Source: Calonectria ilicicola (lineage: Eukaryota; Ascomycota; Sordariomycetes; Hypocreales; Nectriaceae). Taken from it: DNA of 64,000 nt. The position numbers and the translations under genes are program-made. The DNA lies in NCBI GenBank assembly GCA_020809705.1, contig CP085833.1:1116001-1180000 (forward strand), given 5' to 3'. The notes under the pieces are model-generated. The model worked only from the letters and a program-made list of their open reading frames with translations. It made no database searches and was not told where the DNA came from. Shown piece by piece: positions 1-11,745 of the stretch (position 1 is the stretch's first letter; every line of letters begins with the position of its first letter).

Positions 1-972
1 ATTAAAGTTAATTAAATATTTGAGTTAAAATTAATATGCCGTATCTTACTGGCTGAGGCCATTGTCAGCACGTGGCCATGATTCGCCTTAACCATAGCTG
101 GGACGAATTCTTTGTAACACATTGCCACAGCAATTGTGTTTACGCCAAACGTTCTAGCGACGGCCTTAGCTCCACATCAATCAGTAATCAATGGAAATAG
201 GACCTACAAATCCAAATCACGCTTAGTGGCTTCTATGTCCCGATCGAAGTATTAGTATGAGAATGAGACGTCGTGCAAATGGTAATAAACATCTTACCGA
301 GCAACGGCTTTGCCCGAACAATCCCGGCGATCGCACAGAGCACAGTGGGATGGCCCCATTTGGCCCTAATCTTTTCGGCTGTTGAGTGCAGACTATCGGC
401 GTCTATCAAATCACATTTGTAGTATTCGACGTTGTCCGCTTTCAAAGTCAGCTAGGCAACAGTCTAAGCGCACTCAGAGTACACTCTTCTACCCTCACCT
501 TAGGAGGAGCTGCCAACTCACGTTTGGAATATGTTAGTGGAATCACGTCCAATACTGCGATTCTAGTTCCTTTTGCGGCCAATTGTTTGACGACCTCTCC
601 GCCGATGCCACCAGCACCTCCTGTGACCACGACAATCTCATTAGGCCAGTCGTAGGTATCGGTTACTCCATTATTCAGTGCCCTCCATGAGAGATATCCT
701 TGGAAACGTAGAGCTAGGCCTCCTAGAACAACATAGAGAGCATTTTGGACAATGGAACTCGCCGATACCAGTGGCAGATAATTCGCCTCGGCTCCACGCA
801 GCACAACTTGCAGTTGTTCGGGGTTCTTCAGCACATATCCTGCCTACACGTGATTAAAATTTTGAGCAGTTTAAATCAGTGTGAATTGAAACACTACCAA
901 TGCCGGAATAGTGATTGCTGGATTGAGCAAAGTCTTGTACAACAAGGAGGCAATATCGTCTATAGTGATCAT
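1..972 (-). CDS. SDR-family dehydrogenase (SDR16C/retinol dehydrogenase-10-like), 3' end off the window
   Basis: NAD(P)-dependent short-chain dehydrogenase, probably membrane-anchored and acting on a lipophilic alcohol or ketone. Exons on the minus strand: 972-898, 843-499, 451-298, 232-208, 153-50, with the next donor (GTAAGA) at 49 and the remainder beyond base 1. All four complete introns close in frame. The first 25 residues resemble the N-terminus of fungal SDR16C proteins (LNPAITIPAL). Next come a hydrophobic stretch, the YDWPNEIVVVTGGAGGIGG nucleotide-binding loop (TGxxxGIG), a CDL acidic motif, AGI (the NAG-equivalent site) and FGVNT followed by VKANHGHVLTMAS. The catalytic S-Y-K region lies off the window. 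The third and fourth exons are only 25 and 104 nt. Family assignment is secure; the substrate is not predictable. Confidence 0.85.
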
Positions 973-2435
973 GGTGAACCAGTCGTTGCGCCAAAACAAA
1001 TGTGAAATTTATTTTATTTTCGGAAATCGCACCAGTGCCAATGCTGCAATACAAAATCTTATAGGAAACTATTTATACAGGGCGTGCAACTCTAACGTGG
1101 GCTCCTTCATGGTGGTCAATTAGTTTTCGCAAAGTCCAGCCCCACGTCTGACTGCCGGTTAATAATTAACTGCCCGAGATGCCGCGATCCACCCCCAGTA
1201 ACCTTAAAACCACTGATTCATCGCTTCGTCGGTGCCACGTGATTGAGCTCTGAATGGCCTGTGTGCGAATGCGAAGGGAATGCCAAGCGAAAGCGTGGCC
1301 AATAATGCTTGCTTGTGAATCGAAGCTATGACCAATCAGACAGGTAATCATCCATGTCGAGATGCCGACGTTGCTGCGACGGGTTCTCGGCCTTCAAAAA
1401 CTCCGTGGAGATGATCCCAAGATGGAATAGCGATACGTGATCCCAGAGACCTTGGCACGGCACAAAACCTGCTTTCTCCGCTGATTCACGCTGACTCTCG
1501 CATGCACGCGCCATGCCAACTTTCTCCTCACTTGCGGAGCGCCGAGAAGTGGATACGCGCCATCAGTGTTGACCGAGACACGTTGCCCAATCGAGCTTGC
1601 ACGATTCGGCCTCTTGCCCTGTAGAGTCTCCCTGCACTGAGCCTACCTTCCAGTGTGAACCTACCATGTATCCAGGACCTATTTGCCGATTGGTTAGGAG
1701 ATACCTCCACTTTTGCTCAACTGAAGTGTCCCAAAGTCGCCCTCTGCCTAACCTATACCATTCAGGCACGTTGAGGTGAAGGTCATCAACCCAGCGCAAA
1801 GGGTAAAACCACCTTTTTGATGACATGATAACACTGCATGGGGTTCTTTTAGGTCATCTCGATTCTAAAAATATAGCCTGACTGATAGGTCTCAGGAAAT
1901 TCCTGGCCTAAGAGAGTTCCACACAAGGATCACGTCTCAATCCCATATTGATGTCGGATGCAGAAAGGATAATGAGCATCTACTAGTACTCTTAAACTAC
2001 ACTTCTAGTTTCGGCCCGGAAGATGAGCATAAAAGCACCACGAAGATCATTGACATCATTTTATAGATCCACAGACGTGTTAGGCCGTGTGCATGACGCT
2101 ACGTCGATTTGTGGGTTGTAGGAATGCTCATCCCTGTACAAGCGTGCACACGCAACTGCTCAGCCGCTTCAGTAGCGTAGCTTGGCACAGTTTCGAAATG
2201 CATTGAACTTGCATATAATTTGTTGCTGCCTTGGTAAACTTGCATCCATAGCTTCTGGGGCTGAAATCCCAACCAATCCAAGCAGCCAGTTACCGAGTCG
2301 ACATACTAAAGACCCGCACTGTCATGCCAGGTCATTCCGCTCCATCGCGAAAAATATATGAAGGGCGGCTCGTAGTAGCAATCTCCAACCATAGAATGCA
2401 TTACAGAAAATAATTTACTTTTCCATCCACCAACT
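973..2435. other. intergenic spacer, divergent promoters of the SDR and the aldehyde dehydrogenase
   Basis: About 1.5 kb between two divergently transcribed genes. Only short overlapping frames without recognisable domains are present. It should hold the promoters of both flanking genes; I see no clear repeat or RNA gene. Confidence 0.6.
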
Positions 2436-4097
2436 ATGAACTTCAGTACCCAAGCGGAGTTTGACGAGGCAAGCCCTCAGCCATCATCTTGACGGCACCA
2501 TCGCTAATGGCTCCTAGGCGTACCGCGATGTGCGGTCGGCATTTGCAGCTGGAGTGACAAAAGACAAGAGATGGAGGCGACAACAATTAAAACGTGCTTG
2601 GTGGATGATTGAGGATAACAAGGATCGGATCATTGTCGCCCTTTATGCCGACCTTCACAAAAGTGCCCACGAGTCGACGCTCGCCGACATCTCAAGTCTT
2701 CAAGTAGAGATGCTAGAAGCAATCAAAATGCTGGACGAATGGACAAAGGACGAGAGGCCCGCAAGAACGAATATGTTCAATTTCCTCACCGACACGGTAG
2801 TCAAAAAGGAGCCGCTTGGCGTCACTCTTATCATAGCACCATGGAACTATCCAATCCTTTTACTACTGCGACCCATGATCGCGGCGATTGCTTCCGGTTG
2901 CGCCATGATTTTGAAGCCCTCAGATGTCGCACTCGCTTCTCAAAATTTGCTCATGGAGATTATTCCCAAATACTTGGACCAATCTGCCATTCGATGCATC
3001 AGTGCCGGGCCAAGGGAGATGGAGTACATCCTCGATCAGCGATTCGACCACATATTTTATACAGGATCACCAAAAGTCGGCAAAATCGTTCACGCTGCAG
3101 CAGCAAAACATCTCACCCCAGTTACCCTTGAATTGGGAGGTCAAGGCCCCGCTATCGTCTCCGATACAGCAAATATTGACCTTGCAGCAAAGCGCATTGC
3201 CAGCGTCAAATTCATGAATGCTGGGCAGGTAAGTTCTCGGAGTTTAGCTTGTACCGAGTGTCTCTAAAACTTCTAATTTAGATTTGTCTAAACGCCAATC
3301 ATGTCTTGGTTCATCCGAGCGTGCGGCAGGAGCTGGTGACTAAATTGATTCATTACTTTAACATCTTCAAGGGAGGCGAAACGAAGCAGCCTGAATATTA
3401 CACTCACATCGTCAATGATCGCAACTTTGAGCGCCTCGACAATTTATTGAAGCAGTCGTCAGGGCATGTAGTATACGGCGGTGAGCGCGACGCGAGGACT
3501 CGATACTTTGCTCCCACCATTGTTGTCGGAGTCCAGCCAGGCGATGCACTTCTCACAGAAGAACTTTTTGGCCCTATCCTTCCCATAATCGACGCCGACT
3601 TCGATGCTGCCATAAAATTTACGCGCAGCATGGAGCATCCCTTGGCCATCTACGCTTTCACTAATGATGACTCCGAAAAGAACCGCGTTCTCAATGAGAC
3701 GGCTTCAGGCGGCGTCACTTTTAACGACTGCCTTCTGCACGCTATATCCCGCGATACACCTTTTGGTGGGATGGGAAATGCTGGAGTAGGCTACTATCAT
3801 GGACGTTATGGTATTTTGGCGTTCTCACATCTTCGAACTTACTCTCAATCCCTTCCTGACTGGATGGAGAGATGGATGGATGCACGCTATCCACCATATA
3901 CGCCAGATAAGACTAAGAAGATGGCGCCTTTGGTCAAAGCACCATTTGACAGAGACGGAAACGATTTGACGAGTATCGGCTCGTATGTCGGCTGGGGGTT
4001 GGGCCTTGCAACGGTCGCCGTCACAGGGCTGGTCGTCAACTCGCAGAAGAAACGAATTGGGACATTTGTTTCGAAGTCGCTGAAGCGTGCGAGGTAG
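2436..4097 (+). CDS. HFD1: Fatty aldehyde dehydrogenase (ALDH3 family, HFD1-like) with C-terminal membrane anchor
   Basis: Oxidises medium- and long-chain aldehydes to fatty acids with NAD(P)+. Exons 2436-2468, 2518-3228, 3282-4097 give 519 residues. The first intron (2469-2517) starts with GC rather than GT. Joining it restores the N-terminus MNFSTQAEFDEAYRDVRSAF in one frame, and the only alternative would be a start without ATG. Visible motifs: APWNYP, the ELGGQGP block with the general-base Glu, AGQICLNANHVLV with the catalytic Cys at the second exon junction, and EELFGPILP. The C-terminus has a glycine- and valine-rich hydrophobic helix followed by KKR, as expected for the ALDH3 tail that anchors these enzymes in ER, lipid-droplet or mitochondrial membranes. 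Length matches the family. Confidence 0.9.
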
Positions 4098-4876
4098 AAT
4101 CCTCGCCTCAAGGAAATATTAAGTGGGGAGGACAGTAGTCTAATGATGTGCAATGTAGAACGGAATGAGAGTAGAGAACTGGGAACATGATATCAGGAAC
4201 AGGCGTTATAGCATACAAGGCCATACACTATGGCTCCACGCCGAGTTTTACGGCACACTCTAGTCATATTTATTTATCCTATTCGCGATCAAAATGTCTC
4301 TAAATCTCTCGAAGTGCCCAACAGGAATACAACTTGCTTTTTCTCGCTTACATTTAACCCTTGTAATTTGCCGGATTTTGCAAGGAAATAATCAAGAACT
4401 ATGGTCGCGAGCAAAAAAAAAAAAAGACCACGTATTTATGGCCATCTGAACGCAGAATACGTTTTGAGTAAGCATGATCACAGGGATACATATCTTCTCG
4501 GTTCAAACTTCTGAGGAAATCTCAGGTTCTTATGTGATCTCTATAAATTTACTCACAAAGGTCTGTCTGTATCCCTCTACGGCACAAAATCTTCAACAAT
4601 TCCGACAACTAACGCTCCCTCAATGTAATTTGATATTGAGGGGGCTACAGAGTTGATCAAACATTCCCGTATGTGATTTGATGACTATAACAAAAGAAAT
4701 AAATTTTCTTTCGCCATCGAATCCAACGCAAAGTGGCTGGATGCGAGTAAAAAGAAGAACAATTTAACCAAAAAGACTTCCTCGCCAAGAGAGTAGGATA
4801 TCGAAGAGAATGACTACAATAACCCTCAAGTCCATCGCATTAGACCAACTAGCGCAATCTTTTCCAGGGCGGTGAC
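4098..4876. other. intergenic, convergent 3' region
   Basis: Spacer between the 3' ends of two convergent genes. AT-rich with a 13-nt A run near 4414; nothing coding is recognised. Confidence 0.6.
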
Positions 4877-5461
4877 TCAAAATTGTACATCGAGAAAGAA
4901 AGGTATTGAAACTTTTGGAGGGTCGCCGTTGCATCGACCGCGTCTGGGTATATTGTATCGAAGAATAGCAAGCGAAGAAAGCTCACTCGAAGCTTTCAGG
5001 GGACATTCCGCTATCAAATTGAAACTCTCGGTTATTTGGCTCATAGACTTGATCGAATTGTGCGCCAATCCCCAAAAGAAGTTGAGCGCGATCGTCCGTT
5101 TCGGTGTCATATTCAACGGAGCGAGTTGGCAAGCCTGGCATTCCAAACCGAGGAGCCCCATGTTGCCTCCAAACAAACAACGCAAAGCGAGGGTCTCGAA
5201 GAGGATTCCATAGCCGTTGGGTGATAGGTACGTTAGTGTCGTAGAGCCAGCGATTCAAAGCAAAAGGAGCAATGTAGTCCTGGGATTCGAAGGAGGCGCC
5301 GCTACTCGAGCTAATAGCAAACATTAGGAACAAGATCAAAAACGGAAGGAGCGCCGTATAATCGTATAATAGACAAATATTTCCTGAACTTACCCGTACA
5401 TTGATTCGTCGTAGTCGGACATTGGCACATCGCCACTGCAAATCGACATTGTAGAAACCAT
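4877..5461 (-). CDS. hypothetical small protein, three exons
   Basis: No family recognised. The middle exon (5310-4987) is an open frame rich in W, R and N. It extends cleanly at both ends by splicing: exon 5461-5394 ends at a GTAAGT donor, and exon 4943-4877 begins after ACCCAG and closes with a stop. The three exons sum to 459 nt in a single frame, 152 residues from the first ATG. Internal ATGs at 5449 and 5422 (MSDYDESMYG) are plausible alternative starts. The protein has no signal peptide or membrane segment. Reading straight through the first intron gives a spurious hydrophobic stretch, so an ORF-only reading would misjudge this gene. The second intron is short at 43 nt, which is the weakest point of the model. 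Confidence 0.6.
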
Positions 5462-8400
5462 GATTGGTAACAGCGAAAAAGTCCTTCCTCGTGATTGGCC
5501 GTTCTGCAAGTGGTGACAACGATATGAGGTCAGGACCAGCGGAGGAGCCTTGGTTGCAACCTCAGAGATCTTACGGCCGCTGAAAAGACTGGGAGGTGTC
5601 CATCCTTTTTCAAGGTTGTCGTCTTATCATCTAGACGGCCGCCCTTGCAGCTTGATCAGAGCCACCTTGGCCTTGGGTTGAGCATCGGGCCAGAACACCG
5701 CGCCCCCACAGACACGGGGGATCATATTGGATCGAGGCAGCCTCTGTTGCTGACGGTTGCAGGGTGTAATTAGGCACATCCAGCCACAGCATGTAGGCCC
5801 AAAGACCGGGACGAACGGGGGAATTGAGAGAAGAGAGAAGAGGAGATAAGAACTCGGGGGGAGAGAAGATGAAAGGGATCGCACAGAGCGGCGCCTGGCA
5901 GAAAGGTCAATAATCATGCGGCGACTAGCAATCATCGAGGACACTAGGGGCCTTGGGGATCATAACGTAGAGGGCGCACGGCGGCGAAGGGCGGATCAGG
6001 GGCGTACATGTAGCTAAAATCTGGGTGGGAGTTGCTGGACAGACCCCGTCTTTCAACAAACCCGCCTACACCATTTTGTACTGAGCCCTCGCCAGCCAGC
6101 CCCAGAACCTTTTCCGCCGGCCATACCCCACCCCGTGACCCCTCCATTACATCCGACGGCGACGAAGTTTAGCGCCTCGTGCCAGTTCCAGCAGCCCTCC
6201 TACGATCCCTCTGCCCGCCCGCGCCGACCCTATCAGCTCACAATTGGGCACAACCTGAGGGACTATGGCTATGGATCGCAAAAAAACGGATCGAATACAG
6301 AGGGTTAGCTCCGCGGAAGGCTGCCGAGCGAGTGCTGCAAACTTGGCTCTCGGAGCTGGCCAACAAGTGGGGAGAGCCCAGGTTTAGGGGCCGCCGCCCA
6401 GTACTCCAGCCCCATCCCGCGACCGTTTTCCCGCGACAAGCTGTTGACAACGGCGCTGTATGAGGCAGCAAGAAACAATTCTGCAAGCCCATTCAGGTTG
6501 ACTGGCAGGAGGTGGTCCCCTTTGGGCATCACGCATCCGCCCTACAAAATGATAGGACATTACGCGGCCTCCGAGGGAGCAGCCGAGAACGTGAATCAAG
6601 ATTTTTTTACCCGTGATCATTATCCAACTGGGCAAGTACCGGGTACTGCAAGGATGTCTTGTCTGCGAAAATGGTGGAGAGGAAACCTTCTGTCCGTCTG
6701 GTGCGACACATGGTAACTTGATCAACCATTGCACGTTAAGGGGCTCGGGAAACAAAAGGCGAGTTCAATGGAATTTTACGGCAATAATAGCTTCTTGATT
6801 GATGTTTTCCATCAGAATATAAATGGATTCAATCCGGCCATCATCGCGTGCTTAGAGTCGGATCATCAGTACAAGCCGCTGATGAGTGCCGCCGCTTGCG
6901 GCCTAGTGCTACACTGAAGAACTGGTTCGGGAATGTTAAGAGGGATGCGCAAAGCATGATGAACACGTCAATAGCATCCCAAAGCCAAAATATTTGCCAA
7001 GGAGGGACCTGCTTATCGCACGGCTGGGGAAATCGTGCCAGCGCAGCGTCTGGGGGAGACGCAGAGACTGCGACATACGTTTGGGCGCATACAAGCCTGG
7101 TCCTTGACGATGGCCTTGCGACGGCGACCGATCCATTACGGTACTTTGATGCTACTAACGTGGGCAGGATGGTCGGCCGCTGCCGTTTGCCCAACGGTCT
7201 TAAGGGACAATCTCGATCAGCGAGCTTGGCCGTCCAGTCAGGACCGCAAACGTGGACAGCGCTTTCCCGTGTCTCACAGACTCCTGGTGGGAAGTGTCGA
7301 CTAGAAATGTTCCTTCTAGAGACGATGCCCAATTTAATTTAGTAGCCTCATTACTTGCCTTACGCCACGCTGTCTCCTCGTGAGCCTCAACCCCCCGACA
7401 ACAACGGCTCCCGGGAGACCAACCGCGACCCGCGAAGGACCACAACTGCACAACTCAGTCCAATAACATTACCAGAGACAAGCAGCAGCAGCGTTCCATT
7501 TCTGCATGTTTCCGGCCCGTCAACCCCCGGGATTCTTGGTTACACAGATGGGGCCTCAACGAGTGCTGAATCTTTCATCATTGGAAATGACCATCCATTC
7601 CGACTCCACTCCACCCTCGTCCTTGTGGAGGTAGCGCTAAAGAGGTGGGATTCCACGCTCTATTCGTAGAGGACTTGCTGCTTCTAGGTTCGTCCTGTGG
7701 GCGGCGGCGGCTGCTGTTGACGTGTGTATGGGTCCGCATCGATTCTGACACAATCCGATCAGCTCATGCCCCTGCGTGGGCCGGTTTAGGGGCCCCATTT
7801 GGTACGAACGTGGCCATATGAGCAGCACAAAGGCTATCTTGGGCAGATCTGAAGATTTGCTCGAAAAGGTGCAGCCCGGTCCCCGCGTCGCAATGAGTTG
7901 GAGGGCACGAGGTGAGAGATGAAGCACCGGGCCGGGACGAAGCCCCAACTAGCCACCGGAGCGGCCCCCTAGAATGCTTTCTTTTCATTTTAATTGCGAT
8001 AATCTATCACGTAACGTGGTAACGAAGGGCAGCGGATGTGTCGCACATTGCCAGCGTCGGAATTCGCAATGCGACAGACAAGACTTCAATCTCCTCATCG
8101 CCAGCGGAGCAGACAGCGACTCCGCCCATTTTCCACTTTGCGCACGCAAGCCAAACTCCACCCGCGGTTACTAATTATTGCTCGCCAGCCTGCACTCACT
8201 AAGTAGGGCTGAGGCTATCGGGCAACGGATCTCTCGCCCCGGGACTAGAGTTGAGATTGGGGTGCCTCCACTGGGGATTTGTGGCGGCCTCGTTAAGCGA
8301 AGATCTCAACGCCCCGGCAATTGACTTTGTTGTCCCACGGGACCCTGAAGAGAAAAGATGGTTGACATCCTCAGCTCCTCATCTGTGCTGTGTCAGTTGT

Positions 8401-9187
8401 TTCCCCTCCCCCCTCATGTTTTGTTCTCGCGGCCCGTTATGCGGCCAGGAGGGTGAGTGCCACACTTTAGCTCATCGTCCGGCCTTGGCACGCCGGGCCC
8501 ATGACTGGGTGCAAATTTCTTCTCTTGTCTCTTTGCGTTTGCCGATAAGGGGATTGGAGAGGCTGACGCACGGCACCGGTCACCGCTTCTCCGGGTGGAC
8601 AGTTCAGTCAGACGTAATTTCCATACATGTCTACTCGCAGGAGGAGGTACATGTATGTTTCGCCATCCGGACGCCAGGTTAAATCTGGCGTATCGGAGGT
8701 CGACTTTGAGCAACCCGAGTGTGGGGAGATGTGTAAGTGAGGCAAGGCACAGGCAAGGCAACGATCCCAAATAGCCCTAGCTGAACGAGGCATCCAGACT
8801 AGGACTTTGAGATGCCGGGGGCAATTTATCTCGAGAGAATGTTGTGGAAGCACTGGGAAAGAGGCTGTAGTAAACTAGCAAAAGTCTCAACTTGAAGTCT
8901 CGTCTCTTGAGATCCCGGATCCCTGTACCGGGAGCCACAGCTCGGCTTCCGTTGCAGGAACACCAGGTGGGGAATTCGATGGAGGTATTGTAAAGTATTG
9001 TTAAGGGATGACATATACAGAAAGATTGAGGCCTTCCATGATGCGGAGGGGGACAAAAACATGCCCACTACTTCGGTGGTGAGATGTCACCACCTGACGG
9101 AACAGGTATGTTGCAGAACTATAATTAAACTAATCTACTCAGCACCTATGCAACTACGGCAGAGATCACACGGGTACGTTTGCCGGT
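5462..9187. other. 3.7 kb gene-poor stretch
   Basis: Many frames of 60-165 codons exist on both strands, often exactly opposed (for example around 6841-7342). None shows a domain, signal peptide, good start context or splice-joinable continuation. I see no tRNA or transposon ends. Probably non-coding, possibly holding UTRs or long non-coding RNA. Confidence 0.5.
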
Positions 9188-10081
9188 CTACTTCTTGGGG
9201 ACAGAATTCAATATCTCATGGATCATCTCGGCCCATTTCCAAGGGTTTCCTTCTTTGGACTCGGTCGCAGTTATGGCGTTGAAATATTCCCAGCCCGAGA
9301 CGCCGCCAATGCGAGGATACTTGGACAGCAGCTCCTTGAGACAAGCTTTCAGCTGGTCGTCCTTGACCCAGCCGCCACCGTTCTTGGGGTTAGTCACGAG
9401 ACCTACGACAACCTTCTCCTGGGGCCATCCCCGCAAAATCATTGACTCGTAGCCGTTTGGTTTGCTCATGTCGCCCCAGCCGTTGTAGAACTGCGTGTTG
9501 TACCAGGCAATGCGCGCCCCCATTGCTTTTTCCAAGTCGTCCATGTTGAAGCCGCCCAAGTTCTGCTGGTTGAGCAAAGCTGTGGCAACAGGGGCGAAGG
9601 TGATGAGAAAGGATTGACCAAAGTCGGCTTTGAGGTGATCAACGAGGCGGATAACCCCGGGAAGCGACATGGCTTCTTCAATGTCCAAGTCTAACCCATC
9701 CAATCCGGCCCATGCAATCATTCTCCTCAAAGGTTGGTAGTATCTATGAAAGCCAGCGAGCGTGCCATCAAGCCGCAAGTAGGAGCCCTGAGCAGCGCCG
9801 CCAAGCATGCCGAGCACTTTGACTCCAGCGGCTTGGAGCTGTTGTACTTCCTTCCACAGGGTCTCAAACTTTGGGGAGTCGTAAAGGTCATCATTTAGAG
9901 TGATTCTGTCGGGCGAGTTGAGATGAATCGCGGCGACGATAACATGTGTCACACAAGCCGAGGGCCTGAGAGCGGGGAGGATGGACACGTATTCGCCATT
10001 GGAGTACTGTGTCTGGTGGTAGTAAATGATTCGAGGCTTGTAGCACTCTCCATCACGAGTGTCTTCATAAGGCAGCAGCAT
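9188..10081 (-). CDS. GH18 chitinase / endo-N-acetylglucosaminidase-like protein, intracellular type
   Basis: Glycoside hydrolase family 18, acting on beta-1,4-GlcNAc linkages. Single exon, 297 residues. A (beta/alpha)8 barrel is indicated by IIYYHQTQY at strand 1, VLGMLGGAA at strand 3, the catalytic motif DGLDLDIE at about residues 128-135 (E135 the proton donor), ITFAPVA, and WYNTQFYNGWG for the downstream Tyr. No signal peptide is present: an in-frame stop sits four codons upstream of the ATG, directly before an A run. The enzyme is therefore either cytosolic or exported non-classically. The short, single-domain form without a binding module resembles small fungal GH18 enzymes more than the large secreted chitinases. 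Confidence 0.88.
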   Translation of the reverse strand: MLLPYEDTRDGECYKPRIIYYHQTQYSNGEYVSILPALRPSACVTHVIVAAIHLNSPDRITLNDDLYDSPKFETLWKEVQQLQAAGVKVLGMLGGAAQGSYLRLDGTLAGFHRYYQPLRRMIAWAGLDGLDLDIEEAMSLPGVIRLVDHLKADFGQSFLITFAPVATALLNQQNLGGFNMDDLEKAMGARIAWYNTQFYNGWGDMSKPNGYESMILRGWPQEKVVVGLVTNPKNGGGWVKDDQLKACLKELLSKYPRIGGVSGWEYFNAITATESKEGNPWKWAEMIHEILNSVPKK

Positions 10082-11745
10082 TTTTTTTTTTTAACGGACG
10101 TGTAGTGGATGAATGCAAGAGTGCGGTGACGATGTCGAGAGATTAGTCGGTAAACTCAATTGAGCGATGGCGATGGCTGGGGATTGGCGCTCACAAGCCG
10201 GTTTCAGCCAATAAGCAAAGTCGTCACACGAGGCGAATCTACCAAAATAACAGGGGCAAAACGGCTAAGGCACGAAATAATATCTATCAAAGGTGAATAA
10301 ATTTCCAAAGCCATAAAAATTAAATTTTTGAGGTTCCAGCGCCATGATGCACGTCCCAGCGTCTGTTTGACGACGGGAGGTAGAATGCCGCTCTAGGGTA
10401 AATCTCATCGCATTAAATACCAGCTTGTGTAATTACGCTTTTCATACACTAACGAGAATTCTTTTCCCTTAAAAAACCATTTTATCCGATATTCAAAAAT
10501 CACTATTCTAAAATTTCCTTAGGCGAGGGTTTATTTGGAAGCTCAGATGTTTTGCGCTTGAGTTGTCGTTCCTTGAACCACCTCTGTTTAAGAGCGTCTA
10601 ATGAGCGACGTGGGAAATGTTTCTAAGGAGAAGACCAACGATGAGTAAACATGAAAGACTTTTTTTCAAGAAAAAAAAAAAAAAAAGAAAAAGGTCGGAT
10701 ATACCTTTATGTCGAACCAGTGACAACCTTGACCTCGAAGTTCCATTAAGAGTCTGATTTGTTGGTCTGACCAGAGCGTGTAGTGGAAGGTGGAAATTCG
10801 GGGCGACTTGTGAGGCTCCTTGAGGGGCACTTTGGGACGAGGCTTGTGCACTTTCTGCTAGGATTATTAGAAGGAATGAGACAAAAACTAGGATTAGGGA
10901 TGAATTCCCTTAGTTTTATACTTTGATAGCGTGGGAGAGCTGATTAAACGTGTATACTTTTGCTGGCGTGCAGGTAGCCAAGGCCGTTGGCCTGGGGCAT
11001 CTGGCAACGGTTTGCGACCGTTATCGAGGGCATCCTTGTGCCACTTCTTGATGGGCTGGCTCATGATTTGTCTATGAACTGAGATGTGGCCTCGAGGTGG
11101 GAGGAAGGAGCCGTAGAGCGAGGGGAAGGTTCTTTTAAATCCCAGCTCTGGACCATCTGCGCGGCTGGATAGCTGCGGGTGTGAAGGCAGGCATAAAGTC
11201 ATATTGTGTGGATCGTGAATCAAATAACCCATGGGTATTTTTGACTAAATGAGTGTATTATGGTCAATAGTATCCGGTGATTCACGGGTGAAGGCTGGGT
11301 ATGATGGTCACGAATGAGCAACGGTGTGTGCTTCACAAAGGGTTGCAAACAGGCATCATAAACAAAGATGGAAGGGTGGCGATGATTTACAAAATATGGA
11401 TGAGATTCAAGGAGCAAAACAGAGACCAGCAGGCAGGAAATTGGAGTCATTTTATAACGCAAAAAACTACAAACGGTTTGTTTGGAAACAAAGCCATCGG
11501 GACAAGTCAAACGGCAGCTTCGGCAGCCATCCGTTTGCAAGTGAGGATGACTGCAATGGCTCGGGTAGCACACATGGGTGATTGCAAGTTGGAGCGTTTG
11601 GCAGCCAATCAGGGACGGAGCAGTAGAGTTGAGCGATTGCTCAAATACGACTTTACATGTACGCTCCCGCATCAGACTCAGGGGATATCCAAACAAACAG
11701 CACAAAGATTAGCCAGAAAAAGAAAAGAAAACACGCAACGAGCCA
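10082..11745. other. intergenic spacer
   Basis: About 1.7 kb between divergent genes. It contains homopolymer runs (A16 near 10671) and a G/A-rich stretch, but no frame with recognisable protein features. Confidence 0.55.

Noticed and set aside
6841..7342. Two almost exactly opposed frames of about 164 codons
   Set aside because: No motif, no splice-joinable neighbours, and neither strand has a better start context; likely chance openness of GC-rich DNA.
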